Assembly (NCBI GenBank): GCA_023245515.1 | Contig: JAHFKE010000019.1 | Span: 1 to 19,887 of the forward strand | Source of the DNA: Candidatus Levyibacteriota bacterium | Lineage (GTDB): Bacteria; Patescibacteriota; Microgenomatia; Levybacterales; UBA12049 | DNA length: 19,887 nt | Direction: 5' to 3' | Shown here: positions 1 through 7,907 of the stretch, one piece after another | Numbering within the stretch: the stretch's first letter is position 1 | Layout: each line of letters opens with the position of its first letter | The notes under the pieces: model-generated | What the model was told of the DNA's origin: nothing | What the model saw: only the letters and a program-made list of their open reading frames with translations | Databases searched by the model: none | Translations under genes and position numbers: made by a program

Positions 1-485
1 TGGACAATCGAAACAATGTCATCTTCATCACTTATTGTTCGAGGGAGCACGGCGACTCGAGAACTTCTCGACTCACTCTGTTCGCTCGAAGAATAAACAT
101 TCGCAGAAACCAATGATAAACGTGTTAATGTTTTCTTCAAAAGCTCAAACACCTCTCGCTGCTCCTGATTATCCGGACAGAGACCATCGACTAATTCACA
201 TAGATGGTAGGCAAGACCAATTTTATCCAAGTCATTCTTGAGCAAGGAAAAATCATCCAATATTCTGGCTTCTGTCAAAATCGGAAATCCATTACCTCTA
301 TATAAGCTAAGCATAGAATGATTTAGGGGCTCTACATGTGCGGATCTTCGACTGGTTATTTTTCTTACACCTGAGGCTTTTATTGAGAATTTACCATGCT
401 CCTTGGTGAAAACAGTAATAATACGGTCTGCTTCTCCGAAGTTTCGTCTCTTGATAATAATTGCTTCGGTCTTGAAAGTCCGCAT
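1..485 (-). CDS. recO: DNA repair protein RecO, N-terminal part (runs off the window)
   Basis: RecO anneals single strands and, with RecR, loads RecA in the RecF recombination pathway. The minus strand from ATG at 485 stays open to the window edge (161 codons). The first residues read MRTFKTEAIIIKRRNFGEAD, followed by an ITVFTKEHGKFSIKASGVRK segment and a later LCELVDGLCPD segment. This is the typical RecO OB-fold start (EaIvLkrr..gEaDriv..fT...Gk....a.GvRr) followed by the helical domain. No Shine-Dalgarno sequence is seen; the ATG follows a T-rich run. Residues about 131-150 (low complexity, rich in S, E and R) are encoded by a palindromic repeat (34-94) and look like an insertion in the helical domain. 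The zinc-finger region would lie outside the window. RecO is a housekeeping gene and probably marks the edge of the glycan locus. Family assignment comes from recognised motifs, not a search. Confidence 0.9.
   Translation of the reverse strand, partial: MRTFKTEAIIIKRRNFGEADRIITVFTKEHGKFSIKASGVRKITSRRSAHVEPLNHSMLSLYRGNGFPILTEARILDDFSLLKNDLDKIGLAYHLCELVDGLCPDNQEQREVFELLKKTLTRLSLVSANVYSSSEQSESRSSRVAVLPRTISDEDDIVSIV
34..94. repeat. Palindromic element, copy 1, in frame inside recO
   Basis: The ends ATTGTTCGAG (34-43) and CTCGAAGAAT (85-94) are inverted repeats with one mismatch. An inner pair, GACTCGAGAA (54-63) and TTCTCGACTC (65-74), has one mismatch and can form a hairpin. A second copy lies at 11788-11857 with the same ends and the same inner TCGAGAAC / CTTCTCGACTC blocks. 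Both copies are translated in the same frame (shared ESRS and RTI residues). It behaves like the palindromic elements known to insert into Rickettsia genes, but I do not recognise the family. Confidence 0.75.
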
Positions 486-487
486 TT

Positions 488-565
488 AAAAAAATAAAAA
501 CGCAAAGCGCAAATTTTAAAGCAATAATGATCCAGAATACTACGCTTTATCCTTTTCGCTTTACG
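488..565 (-). terminator. Possible factor-independent terminator after the DUF4012 gene
   Basis: On the minus strand, CGTAAAGCG (complement of 557-565) can pair with CGCTTTGCG (complement of 501-509), giving nine pairs with one G-U. The second arm runs straight into T5-A-T7 (complement of 488-500). The loop is long (about 47 nt), so this is weak. The 86-bp gap between the DUF4012 stop and the recO ATG holds nothing else but the heptamer array at 540-567. Confidence 0.35.
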
Positions 566-567
566 CT
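540..567. repeat. Heptamer array between the DUF4012 gene and recO
   Basis: Four consecutive 7-bp units on the plus strand: CTACGCT, TTATCCT, TTTCGCT, TTACGCT. On the minus strand the units resemble AGCGTAA. It lies directly after the DUF4012 stop codon. It has the same 7-bp period as arrays elsewhere in the window but a different unit. Confidence 0.6.
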
Positions 568-571
568 ATTC

Positions 572-2527
572 CTATTTAACCTTCAACTTAAATTCTTTAT
601 CTGTAAGTAGGTCAAATTTTTCTTTTGTTTTTCCATTGACACTGAGCGTATATTTGTTATCGTATGTACCGGGTTGCTTTTGGATAAGAACGGGAAGGAG
701 ATTTCCATCTACTTTAAAAGGCAATTTGTATGTAAGAGTCAATTTAGCCACACCCTGTGGTCTGACAGTAACGAAACCATCAAACACGGTCTTACCCAAA
801 TCTTCATACGTGGTCATCTTTACTTGAGAACCTTTGCTGTCAGTAAGCTCACTTCCCTTAGGTACGTAGATGCGAATCCAGTCACGATATTCAGCATTCA
901 AACAAAGTCCACCTCTTTCTAAATTACAATCCGATGGAGGGAAAGGATTCTTATAGTTAATTGTGATTGTCTTGGTGATAGAACCGTCTCCTTTAACTTC
1001 ATATTCACTATCAACCATCTCTTGCATAAAGATATTGACCTTGGCACCTGAAAAGTTGGTCTCATTAATATGTAGATAGTCACCATCAAATGGTTTAATT
1101 CTCCCCGCAACGTTCAGACCCTCAATGCCTTGTTGAGCTGCATCATCGTAGAGATAAAAAAGCATGTGCTTTTCATTTGCCTGTGCGATAATCGACTGGA
1201 ACAGCGGGCCCCAATACAGTTTTGGTGAGGAAGAAAGAGCCTTCACCATGATAGCTGAAATAAGATCTCCGATTATGCTTTTCCTATCAGTCTTGACATA
1301 ATTGACAGGGCGGGAAATACTATTTTCAAGCTCATAAATAACCTGCGGACAATTACAGCGGGGATCAGTCTTTGTATTAAATTTCATACCTCCTGCCTCT
1401 ACATTGTCATCTAATATTTTGATCGTTGAAACGAGCACGCTTGTATCAATAGTTATAATTCCATCAACGTCCTCTTTTAGACCTGCTCTATCGTACATGG
1501 ATTTAAATGTTTCCATGGATTTAATAAAATCTGGAGAAAGATTGCTATCCCGTAAATTCAGGACATATACTTTAGGCAGATATTTCAGGATAGGAGCTGG
1601 TGCTTTGTCTTTTCTGGAGATTGAGTCATCAAGCTTATAAATATCCTCGGATTTATTAAGGTGGATCACTCCCTTATCTACCCTAAAGACTGCGTAGCCA
1701 GTAATAAATCCTCCTGTTGCACGAAGCTCCTTATCGTTTTGTAAAAGTACGAGATATTTCTTCTCTTCAGATTCTCCAAGAAGTGAAGGAAGAGCTTTAG
1801 CGAGAGGTTTTGCATCGTGAACGAAAGAAGCAGTTTCACTAACAACCGTTCTGAAAGTAACAAGTTTTTCCTTAAAATTTTTACCAAAAATGAACTCAGG
1901 ATAATGTGAAGGATTGATAGCATCGACTTCTTTTTGAACTTTAGACAGTGACTGTTCAATTTGATCAATTTGAGGAGTGATCTTTCCCATGGTTAAGACT
2001 GCAGTTTTAATTCTCTCCTCTGCTGAGCCCCCAGCAAAGCTCCCTCCTCCCTTAAGCCCCAGCACATCGACATAAGGCTTCAGCGAGTTGGTAACTGTAG
2101 CAGCAGTATCAAGCCCATGAGCTGCTGCGTTCAGAGCATGGTCAACGTCACTGTAGTACCAACCAGCGATTGGTATAAATTTAACAACGATCATGTAATG
2201 AAAGTTCTTTTGCGTTTCTTTTAGCGACTTTTGGGTTTTTGCTACTTCCTCTGAAGCAAGAGCAACATCCTGTTGCTTCATGGCACTTGCAATGAGTTTT
2301 GCTTGTCTATATGTTTGGAGCCCTGATTTATATGTACCGTATGCAGGGAAAGCAATAGCAACAAGGAGTAAAACCAAAACTGCAGGAACTATCCAAAGTT
2401 TTTTGGAGAATTTAAACTTTCTATTTCTTTTCGTCGCCATAATCTTATCGTCTGACTTAGAACCTACATCTGCCTTATGAGCAAGTGTCTCCGGCTGATC
2501 AAGATCAATTTTATCAAATCCCCCCAT
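572..2527 (-). CDS. DUF4012 domain membrane-anchored protein
   Basis: From ATG at 2527 the product is 651 residues. It has a basic cytoplasmic tail of about 43 residues (KRNRKFKFSKK just before the membrane), one transmembrane helix at about 44-63 (LWIVPAVLVLLLVAIAF), then a long helical stretch and a large domain presumably outside the membrane. Residues about 258-277 carry the DUF4012 signature YLVLLQNDKELRATGGF. The biochemical function of DUF4012 is not known to me; such proteins are common in Patescibacteria and actinobacteria. It follows a sugar phosphotransferase and GDP-mannose synthesis, so a role in envelope polysaccharide is an inference. A longer reading from a TTG at 2566 is possible, but that TTG is the first half of a TTGACA -35 box, so the ATG at 2527 is preferred. 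A start at the Met 29 residues further in (MATKRNRK) is also possible. Confidence 0.85.
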   Translation of the reverse strand: MGGFDKIDLDQPETLAHKADVGSKSDDKIMATKRNRKFKFSKKLWIVPAVLVLLLVAIAFPAYGTYKSGLQTYRQAKLIASAMKQQDVALASEEVAKTQKSLKETQKNFHYMIVVKFIPIAGWYYSDVDHALNAAAHGLDTAATVTNSLKPYVDVLGLKGGGSFAGGSAEERIKTAVLTMGKITPQIDQIEQSLSKVQKEVDAINPSHYPEFIFGKNFKEKLVTFRTVVSETASFVHDAKPLAKALPSLLGESEEKKYLVLLQNDKELRATGGFITGYAVFRVDKGVIHLNKSEDIYKLDDSISRKDKAPAPILKYLPKVYVLNLRDSNLSPDFIKSMETFKSMYDRAGLKEDVDGIITIDTSVLVSTIKILDDNVEAGGMKFNTKTDPRCNCPQVIYELENSISRPVNYVKTDRKSIIGDLISAIMVKALSSSPKLYWGPLFQSIIAQANEKHMLFYLYDDAAQQGIEGLNVAGRIKPFDGDYLHINETNFSGAKVNIFMQEMVDSEYEVKGDGSITKTITINYKNPFPPSDCNLERGGLCLNAEYRDWIRIYVPKGSELTDSKGSQVKMTTYEDLGKTVFDGFVTVRPQGVAKLTLTYKLPFKVDGNLLPVLIQKQPGTYDNKYTLSVNGKTKEKFDLLTDKEFKLKVK

Positions 2528-2536
2528 AATTATACA

Positions 2537-2566
2537 ATAATACCTAACCCACTCCACCTTTGTCAA
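2537..2566 (-). promoter_or_regulatory. Sigma70-type promoter of the DUF4012 gene, likely leaderless
   Basis: Minus strand: perfect -35 TTGACA (complement of 2561-2566), 18-nt spacer, -10 TATTAT (complement of 2537-2542), then nine nt to the ATG at 2527. Transcription would start about 2-4 nt before the ATG. There is no Shine-Dalgarno sequence. A second -10-like TATAAT (complement of 2529-2534) lies too far from the -35 box (26 nt). This is the best promoter match in the window. The 80-bp gap from the phosphotransferase stop holds nothing else recognisable. Confidence 0.6.
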
Positions 2567-2607
2567 ATAATCAAGATCTCAAATCCAACTTTATGACTAA
2601 CCCCTCT

Positions 2608-3273
2608 CTACAGTGCTCCTTTTCCAGCGATCATTGCCCAAGGCGATTGAAAGATAATCCAAAAATCATAGAGAATAGAGCGCTTCCGCACGTAGTATGC
2701 ATCCATCTCTATTCTCTTATCAAAGTTTATTTCACTTCTTCCTGAAACCTGCCAAAACCCTGTAATACCAGGTTTAACACTTAGCACCACCTTCACTGCC
2801 TTGCGTGTATGCGGATATTTTTTCTGCTGCTCCTCAAGCTCATCTGGATAGTAAGCTCTAGGACCCACAATGCTCATCTTCCCTTCAAGTACATTAAAGA
2901 ACTGAGGAATCTCATCAAGAGAGTGCTTCCTGATAAAGCGGCCCACTCTTGTTATGCGAGGATCATCTTTCAGCTTGTAACTACCCTTCTTATAGACATT
3001 AAAAAGATTGGAGTATTTAGGATCCTCGCGGAGCATAGTATGAGCATTTTGTATCATAGAACGGAATTTATACATTTTAAATGCCTCTCCATCTCTTCCG
3101 ACACGCTGTGGAGTATCAGCCATGACAGGCCCTGCTGATTCCAGCTTGATCGCCAGAGCAACAAGAGCAATGACAGGAGAGAAAAGAATTATGAGCAGGA
3201 TGGAAAAAACTATATCTATTACCCTCTTGGTAGATTCGTAGAATATGCTTGTTTTAAGTATTGTATAAGGCAT
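2608..3273 (-). CDS. Polyprenyl-phosphate sugar phosphotransferase (bacterial sugar transferase family)
   Basis: This enzyme moves a sugar-1-phosphate from a nucleotide sugar onto undecaprenyl phosphate, the first membrane step of surface polysaccharide synthesis. At 221 residues it is the minimal form: one membrane helix or re-entrant hairpin (about 18-42) plus the catalytic domain, without the extra N-terminal membrane domain of WbaP/WcaJ. Visible motifs: KRVID at 16-20, YKFRSM at 68-73, DDPRITRVGRFIRKHSLDE at 103-121 with the Asp120-Glu121 catalytic dyad, SIVGPR at 134-139, and PGITGFWQVSGRSE at 168-181. The sugar cannot be read from sequence. Its ATG overlaps the manC stop by one base (TAATG), which implies translational coupling. 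Confidence 0.93.
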   Translation of the reverse strand: MPYTILKTSIFYESTKRVIDIVFSILLIILFSPVIALVALAIKLESAGPVMADTPQRVGRDGEAFKMYKFRSMIQNAHTMLREDPKYSNLFNVYKKGSYKLKDDPRITRVGRFIRKHSLDEIPQFFNVLEGKMSIVGPRAYYPDELEEQQKKYPHTRKAVKVVLSVKPGITGFWQVSGRSEINFDKRIEMDAYYVRKRSILYDFWIIFQSPWAMIAGKGAL

Positions 3274-4355
3274 TATGCTAAGTGCTCATGAGGAGTACCA
3301 GTGAGACTTTCTACGAATTTTTTTATTTTCGGCACTGAATTTTTGGGACAAACAAGCAAAACATCATCTGTCTCAATAACGATCATTTCTTCAAGATCAA
3401 TACCAATACAGAGCTTTTTTGAATAGTTGAACAGCAAGCTATCAACACTATCTTCTGTAAGTACATTTCCATGAGTAACGTTTTCTTCCTGATGAGACGC
3501 CAATGCCTCTTTAAGCGCATCCCATGCGCCAACATCGCTCCATCCCAAATCGACAGATATTACCTGTAATCCGTCAGGAACTAGCTTTACCAAGATAGCA
3601 TCATCAAAGCTAATCTTCTCAAGCCTAGGATATACTTCCGCAAGAACCTCCTCGTACTGCTCTGACCCATAAACATCTTGAACTTTCGCCAACTCAGAAG
3701 CCATTTCAGGAACATACTTAGTGAACAACGAAGTTAAGAACTCAGGGGTTGTAACAAAGTAACCTAAATTCCAAACATACTTATCGCTTTTGAAAAAATG
3801 CTCAGCATCCTCAAGTTTAGGTCGGTAACATAATCTCTTAAAATTATAGAGCATATCCTCATCTTGCCCTTCTACTTTATCTCCCAGCTCAATCCATCCC
3901 AGATTTTGATTAGCAAAACGGGCATGCTGCCCTATGAAGACAAATTTCGCCTCCTCGTCTTTAATCTGTTTTTCAGCAAGACGAAGAACATGTCTAAAAT
4001 CCATTTCATTTTTCACCAGATGATCGCTCCACAAAATAGCTATTGGCTCATCAGGAAATTGCTTATCCAGTATGAAAGAGGACAGTCCGATTGCAGGACC
4101 AACATCACGCCTCGTAGGTTCAAAGATGAAGTTTTGCGGAGGAATGAATGAGAGCTGCTCCATGACAACTTCTTTATATTGAATTCCCGTAGCAATATAA
4201 ATATCTTCGGGTTTAAACTCAGGGGTTAGGCGGGAAATTGTCTGTTGCAACGTAGATTGGTCTCCAATCAGTTTACCAAACTGTTTCGGACTATTATTTC
4301 GTGAAAGTGGCCAAAGCCTTGTCCCAACCCCGCCAGCAAAAACAACAATTTTCAT
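3273..4355 (-). CDS. manC: Mannose-1-phosphate guanylyltransferase
   Basis: It makes GDP-mannose from mannose-1-phosphate and GTP, the donor for mannosyltransferases in the cluster. At 360 residues it is the single-domain form without the phosphomannose isomerase domain of longer ManC/AlgA proteins. Motifs: FAGGVGTRLWPLSR (6-19) followed by PKQF (23-26), the nucleotide-binding signature; EPTRRDVGPAIGL (79-91); SDHLV (110-114) with the metal-binding Asp; WNLGYF (195-200); and GWSDVGAWDAL (271-281). No phosphomannomutase or isomerase gene is in the window, so mannose-1-phosphate must come from elsewhere. It is followed by the phosphotransferase with a one-base overlap. No Shine-Dalgarno sequence precedes the ATG; a strong -10 box does. 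Confidence 0.92.
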   Translation of the reverse strand: MKIVVFAGGVGTRLWPLSRNNSPKQFGKLIGDQSTLQQTISRLTPEFKPEDIYIATGIQYKEVVMEQLSFIPPQNFIFEPTRRDVGPAIGLSSFILDKQFPDEPIAILWSDHLVKNEMDFRHVLRLAEKQIKDEEAKFVFIGQHARFANQNLGWIELGDKVEGQDEDMLYNFKRLCYRPKLEDAEHFFKSDKYVWNLGYFVTTPEFLTSLFTKYVPEMASELAKVQDVYGSEQYEEVLAEVYPRLEKISFDDAILVKLVPDGLQVISVDLGWSDVGAWDALKEALASHQEENVTHGNVLTEDSVDSLLFNYSKKLCIGIDLEEMIVIETDDVLLVCPKNSVPKIKKFVESLTGTPHEHLA

Positions 4356-4367
4356 AACTTAAGAACC

Positions 4368-4396
4368 ATTATAGTATCAAAACATTTTATTAACAA
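4368..4396 (-). promoter_or_regulatory. Promoter upstream of manC, short leader
   Basis: Minus strand: TTGTTA (complement of 4391-4396; 4 of 6 to consensus), 17-nt spacer, perfect TATAAT (complement of 4368-4373), then 12 nt to the manC ATG. The predicted leader is about five nt with no Shine-Dalgarno sequence. The -35 box lies inside the end of the preceding glycosyltransferase gene. It could let manC, the phosphotransferase and perhaps the DUF4012 gene be transcribed apart from the upstream cluster. Confidence 0.5.
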
Positions 4397-5480
4397 CTGA
4401 TAAAAAATCCTCCTTAAATTTACCCGCAGAAAACTTTCCAGCTTGTTGGATGAGAGCATTCTTATCAAAGGTAAACTTATCAAAATCTCTCAAAGCAGAC
4501 ATTAATGATTCTTTTGTCTGGGCATCAAAAAACAAGCCCGTTTTCCCCGCAAGAATTGTCTCAAGTGCTCCTCCGCCACGAAAAGCAATTACTGGTCTGC
4601 CGAAATGTTGAGCCTCGACGACAGCAAGCCCAAAATCTTCAACCCCAGGAAAAAGCAAAGCCTTGCAATCTCTATAATAGTCGGAAAGCTCCTTGTCCGT
4701 TACCTTTCCGACAAATTCAATTGTCGGGCCAGCAAGTGACTTCAATTTATCTTCTTCTGCGCCACTCCCAATGATTTTTAGAGGTAGTTTCAGCTCATTG
4801 CAGGCCTGAATCGCCAAATCAATCCGCTTATAGGGAACAAAACGAGAAACAACCAAAAAATACTCACCCTGTTCTTTTTTTGATTTTGTATTTTGTACTT
4901 GTTTCGTATTTCGAATTTCGAATTTCGAATTTAACGTCAACGGCGGATATATCACAACAGATTCTTTCCCGTAATATTTTTTAATCCTACTTTGAACTTC
5001 CTTTGAAATTGCGACGAACTTATCAGGACGATGAGCTGCAATCTTATCCCAAGCCCTCAATGATCTTATAGCAGGTGTCGCTATAGTCTTAAAAAATTTA
5101 TTATGAAAATATTCCTCATGTCCACTCCAAAGATACCGGGTAGGTGTCAGGCAATAAGAAATATGTTTCGTTTTTGGTTTTGTGATAATCCCTTTTGCAG
5201 ATTCACTAGTAACGGAAACTATCAAATCATAATCATCAAAAGAAAAACTCTCAAAAGCTGCAGGCATAAGGAGGGGGAAAAGCTCATGCTTTGAGGATGC
5301 TAAGGGAAAATGCTGCAAAAAAGACGTTTTTACATTAAAGACTTTTGCCCACCCTGCCTTCTGAGGATGATAAACAGAAGTAAAAAGTGGAGCATTAGGA
5401 AAAAGCTCATGGAGAGCGAGAAGAACACGCTCTGCTCCACCCCATTTATTCACCCTATCATATACTAATGCAACTTTCAT
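4377..5480 (-). CDS. GT4-family glycosyltransferase (WbaZ-like)
   Basis: A retaining GT-B enzyme of 367 residues. The N-terminal domain starts KVALVYDRVNKWGGAERVL (2-20), with the glycine-rich acceptor loop. The C-terminal domain starts FLVVSRFVPYKRID (208-221) and carries the nucleotide-sugar motif E281-x7-E289 (EDFGLAVVE). The start and the TPTRYLWSGHEEY segment (112-124) resemble WbaZ-type mannosyltransferases. With ManC next door, GDP-mannose is a likely but unproven donor. The ATG at 5480 is preferred over an in-frame TTG three codons earlier; it overlaps the previous gene by 23 nt. Residues about 184-200 (SKFEIRNTKQ...) come from a heptamer array (4884-4932) and form a polar insert in the linker just before the C-terminal domain. 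Confidence 0.9.
   Translation of the reverse strand: MKVALVYDRVNKWGGAERVLLALHELFPNAPLFTSVYHPQKAGWAKVFNVKTSFLQHFPLASSKHELFPLLMPAAFESFSFDDYDLIVSVTSESAKGIITKPKTKHISYCLTPTRYLWSGHEEYFHNKFFKTIATPAIRSLRAWDKIAAHRPDKFVAISKEVQSRIKKYYGKESVVIYPPLTLNSKFEIRNTKQVQNTKSKKEQGEYFLVVSRFVPYKRIDLAIQACNELKLPLKIIGSGAEEDKLKSLAGPTIEFVGKVTDKELSDYYRDCKALLFPGVEDFGLAVVEAQHFGRPVIAFRGGGALETILAGKTGLFFDAQTKESLMSALRDFDKFTFDKNALIQQAGKFSAGKFKEDFLSVVNKMF
4884..4932. repeat. Seven-unit heptamer array inside a GT4 gene
   Basis: Seven consecutive 7-bp units on the plus strand: TTTTGTA twice, CTTGTTT, CGTATTT, then CGAATTT three times (4912-4932). It encodes a polar insert (KFEIRNTKQVQNTK) between the N- and C-terminal domains of the GT4. 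The same unit family (AAATTCG) recurs in opposite orientation at 10826-10860. It is the longest array in the window. Confidence 0.8.
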
Positions 5481-6588
5481 AAACCGCAAGCGTTTGCTTT
5501 GACATTCTCTCCCATGAGAAATCTTTGACCCGTCCGCGTCCTTTTCTTATATGCTCATCCCTTTTCTGCTGACCAATATTATACACGAATTTCATTTGTT
5601 CTTTCATGCTTTTTATAGAATATGGATCAAAGTAAAAAGCAGCATCTGCGCAGACCTCTCTAAAGGAAGGTGTATCCGACAATAACACCGGAGTTGATAG
5701 AGACATTGCTTCAAGCGGAGGAAGACCAAACCCCTCCATGAGAGAAGGCGATATCAAAGCAACCGCATGAGAATATAGTTCTGAGAGCTCAGCATCTGAG
5801 ACATCATGCTTAAAAGAAATTCCCTGAATATTTTCGTTTTCTACTGTGACATGAAGTTTTTTGTAGAAGTAATCGTCCTTTCCGACCAATATCAACTCGA
5901 TCTTATCTTTGACCTCTTTTCTGAACTCTATAAACGCTTCGACTAGTCTATCTAAATTTTTATGAGGATAAGCATTCCCAACATATAAAAAATACTTCTT
6001 ATTTCTCAATTCTCCCCTCTCAACTCTCAATTCTAATTTACTATCTACTCCCTCATGGGTCACAACAATCTTTGCAGCAGGTACAGCTAGCGTACTAATA
6101 AGGTCCTCTTTTATCGTCTTGAGCGGAACGATAATTTTCTCTGCCTTCTTTACAGCCTGAGAAGAGACATATTTATAAGCCAAGTGCTTTAACGCATAAA
6201 CTGGAGCAGGAAGCGTTGAAGCCTTACCCGTTGAAAAATGGTGGACTATCAAATCGTGTATAGTTACGATATAAGGCCTATTATAAAAAATGGGCACAGA
6301 GAAATAGGGAAAATGCATGAGATCTAGATTTTCTTTGTTCAAAATTTGAGGAAATTTTACCTGCTCTTCCACCGAATGCCAACGAATATCAGTAGGGACA
6401 ATTTTAAGATTCTCTTTCGTTGTTAATTGCGAATTGTTAATTGTTAATTGTTTACGATCCTCGGATCGCATGAACAACACATACTCATTCTTCTGATCAA
6501 GGACTTGAAGCTGCTCAACCAAATTCCGGATATATCTTCCTACTCCCGTCTCATTCCACAACCGACAATCGATCCCGATTCTTTTCAT
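5458..6588 (-). CDS. GT4-family glycosyltransferase
   Basis: A 376-residue GT-B enzyme. It starts RIGIDCRLWNETGVGRYIRN (3-22), a typical acceptor-side glycine loop, has an interdomain segment and FLYVGNAYPHKNLDRLVEAF (200-219) opening the C-terminal domain, and carries E285-x7-E293 (EGFGLPPLE) for donor binding. The fold and motif set are those of cytoplasmic GT4 enzymes that extend lipid-linked oligosaccharides, often with GDP-mannose. Donor and linkage cannot be read. Two polar inserts interrupt it: residues about 46-58 (KQLTINNSQLTTK) from a heptamer array at 6424-6451, and residues about 184-197 (KLELRVERGELR) from another at 6007-6034, the latter at the domain linker. The ATG at 6588 follows an extended -10 box by six nt and has no Shine-Dalgarno sequence. 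Confidence 0.9.
   Translation of the reverse strand: MKRIGIDCRLWNETGVGRYIRNLVEQLQVLDQKNEYVLFMRSEDRKQLTINNSQLTTKENLKIVPTDIRWHSVEEQVKFPQILNKENLDLMHFPYFSVPIFYNRPYIVTIHDLIVHHFSTGKASTLPAPVYALKHLAYKYVSSQAVKKAEKIIVPLKTIKEDLISTLAVPAAKIVVTHEGVDSKLELRVERGELRNKKYFLYVGNAYPHKNLDRLVEAFIEFRKEVKDKIELILVGKDDYFYKKLHVTVENENIQGISFKHDVSDAELSELYSHAVALISPSLMEGFGLPPLEAMSLSTPVLLSDTPSFREVCADAAFYFDPYSIKSMKEQMKFVYNIGQQKRDEHIRKGRGRVKDFSWERMSKQTLAVYESCISI
6007..6034. repeat. Heptamer array inside a GT4 gene (domain linker)
   Basis: Four consecutive 7-bp units on the plus strand: CAATTCT, CCCCTCT, CAACTCT, CAATTCT. On the minus strand the unit is AGAATTG-like and continues partly on both sides (about 6001-6040). It encodes LELRVERGEL, at the same structural position as the insert in the next GT4. 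Confidence 0.7.
6424..6451. repeat. Heptamer array inside a GT4 gene (N-terminal domain)
   Basis: Four consecutive units on the plus strand: TAATTGC, GAATTGT, TAATTGT, TAATTGT. It encodes QLTINNSQL, a polar insert in the N-terminal domain between an NEYVLFM strand and NLKIVPT. It makes a second, unrelated array within one gene. Confidence 0.7.
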
Positions 6589-6594
6589 GAACTT

Positions 6595-6603
6595 AGTATA
6601 GCA
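6595..6603 (-). promoter_or_regulatory. Extended -10 box directly before a GT4 start
   Basis: Minus strand TGC-TATACT (complement of 6595-6603) matches the extended -10 form TGn-TATAAT with one mismatch and lies six nt from the ATG at 6588. No good -35 box is seen, as is usual for extended -10 promoters. The transcript would begin at or within a base or two of the ATG. It lies in a 21-bp gap between genes. Confidence 0.4.
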
Positions 6604-6609
6604 TAGGAG

Positions 6610-6939
6610 CTATGACGAGGAATTAACGGAAGTATCCTGTGGACCCATAATCATAAGAAGATTGGTAACCCCTCCGATCTGCTGCTCTGACAAGGTAGGC
6701 ATGATTTCTTGAAGATAACTTTTCAATTGTTCTTCAAGATTTTTCTGGAAAAGCTTTGCGTATTTATCATTCGCAAGAAGCATTTCCTGTGTTACCAACT
6801 TCTTTTCCTCTTCGGACAAACTGTCCAAATAATCCGAGAGTGTTTTCTGGACACAAAGACCAATAAACTCATCAATGAATGCATCTTTGTCATCTTTGTA
6901 TTCAATAACCGTTAAAAGTTTTTGTAAAAATTCTTTCAT
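6610..6939 (-). CDS. Small helical protein of unknown function
   Basis: A 109-residue product that I do not recognise with confidence. It is highly charged and predicted mostly alpha-helical, with segments such as EFLQKLLTVIEYKDDKD at the start, LDSLSEEEKKLVTQEML in the middle and LEEQLKSYLQEIMP later. There is no signal peptide or membrane helix, and the C-terminal tail is serine-rich. Codon use and reading frame look real: it fills the space between two glycosyltransferases with 21-bp gaps on both sides. There is no Shine-Dalgarno sequence. It could be a regulatory or scaffold partner of the neighbouring enzymes, but nothing in the sequence proves this. Confidence 0.7.
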   Translation of the reverse strand: MKEFLQKLLTVIEYKDDKDAFIDEFIGLCVQKTLSDYLDSLSEEEKKLVTQEMLLANDKYAKLFQKNLEEQLKSYLQEIMPTLSEQQIGGVTNLLMIMGPQDTSVNSSS

Positions 6940-6960
6940 ATACTGTTTATGCTAAATGAT

Positions 6961-7893
6961 CTACACTGACTTGAGTTTAGCCAAATTTTCATGATTGAGA
7001 AAATTAATACCCTGGAAAACAAGCCATGAGACAAACTTTGGATATCTATTGGCATAATTCTTCTTATAGAAGATTCTCATCGCATCAAATCTATATCCCT
7101 GCACCCTCCTTCTCCTCTCGTTATCTGCTGTCGTGATATCCTGGGATGTCTTTTTGATTCCGCTTGTAACACCGCCATAATGAAGAATGCTTACATCCGG
7201 CACATAATAAATTTTGGATCCGATTTTTCCGATGTCATAACAAAATTGAAGATCCTCACCGTAGAAAAAATAATCTTCATCCCACCAACCTATTTTCTCA
7301 CCGATTTCCCGACGCACCAAGAGAAAGGCACCCGCTACAGCATCAACTTCATGTATATTACGCAAATCCTTCCAACCCTGCAAATAACCGGAAAATAATC
7401 TACTTTTTGGAAACATCTTCTCAAGACCTGAAAAGTGACAGAAAGCATTCCAGGGAGTAGGAAAGCCTCTATGACAGGCTTCATCCATGCCGCCACTTGG
7501 AAGCTCCAATTTACACGTAGCGGCTCCCGCTTCAGGATGTTCATTCATAAAATGAAGCATATAGATAAGCGTCTTAGGGTGCACAACCGTATCAGGATTG
7601 AGAAATAAGACATAGTTGCCTTTTACATGAGACAGACCCTTGTTATTCCCTGCACCAAAACCAATATTGGTATGATTAGCAACTATATGGAAGGATTCTA
7701 TGTTCGTTTTACTCTTATACTCCTTGAGTGCCTCGGCCGAACCATCTGAAGATGCGTTATCCACAACAATGACTTCATAACTACCCGATGCCATCTCCTC
7801 CGGATAATTCTCTTCAAGAGAAGCAATAGTTTCTAGAGTAAGTTTTTTCGTATTGTAGCTGAGAATTATAATTGATAAATCAACTTTATTCAT
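6961..7893 (-). CDS. GT2-family glycosyltransferase (rhamnosyltransferase-like)
   Basis: A 310-residue GT-A enzyme without membrane helices. The N-terminal Rossmann part has IIILSYN (8-14) and VVDNASSDGS (43-52). The metal-binding DxD-type motif is LNPDTVV (98-104). The acceptor part contains AGAFLLVRRE (187-196) and DEDYFFYGEDLQFCYD (205-220), the usual (E/D)D pair holding the catalytic base. This arrangement is typical of WbbL-like enzymes that add rhamnose or another deoxysugar, but the donor is uncertain. I saw no repeat insert in this gene. It is followed by the small helical protein after 21 bp; upstream lies a repeat-filled 68-bp gap. Confidence 0.9.
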   Translation of the reverse strand: MNKVDLSIIILSYNTKKLTLETIASLEENYPEEMASGSYEVIVVDNASSDGSAEALKEYKSKTNIESFHIVANHTNIGFGAGNNKGLSHVKGNYVLFLNPDTVVHPKTLIYMLHFMNEHPEAGAATCKLELPSGGMDEACHRGFPTPWNAFCHFSGLEKMFPKSRLFSGYLQGWKDLRNIHEVDAVAGAFLLVRREIGEKIGWWDEDYFFYGEDLQFCYDIGKIGSKIYYVPDVSILHYGGVTSGIKKTSQDITTADNERRRRVQGYRFDAMRIFYKKNYANRYPKFVSWLVFQGINFLNHENLAKLKSV

Positions 7894-7907
7894 TTATTAA
7901 AAATTGC

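Noticed and set aside
35..241. Plus-strand open frame of 68 codons
   Set aside because: It is antisense to recO, which has clear family motifs; the frame is a shadow.
2019..2058. Possible repeat insert (GGGSFAGGSAEE) in the DUF4012 protein
   Set aside because: Only a 5-bp inverted repeat and no second copy; a glycine-rich linker is an equally good explanation.
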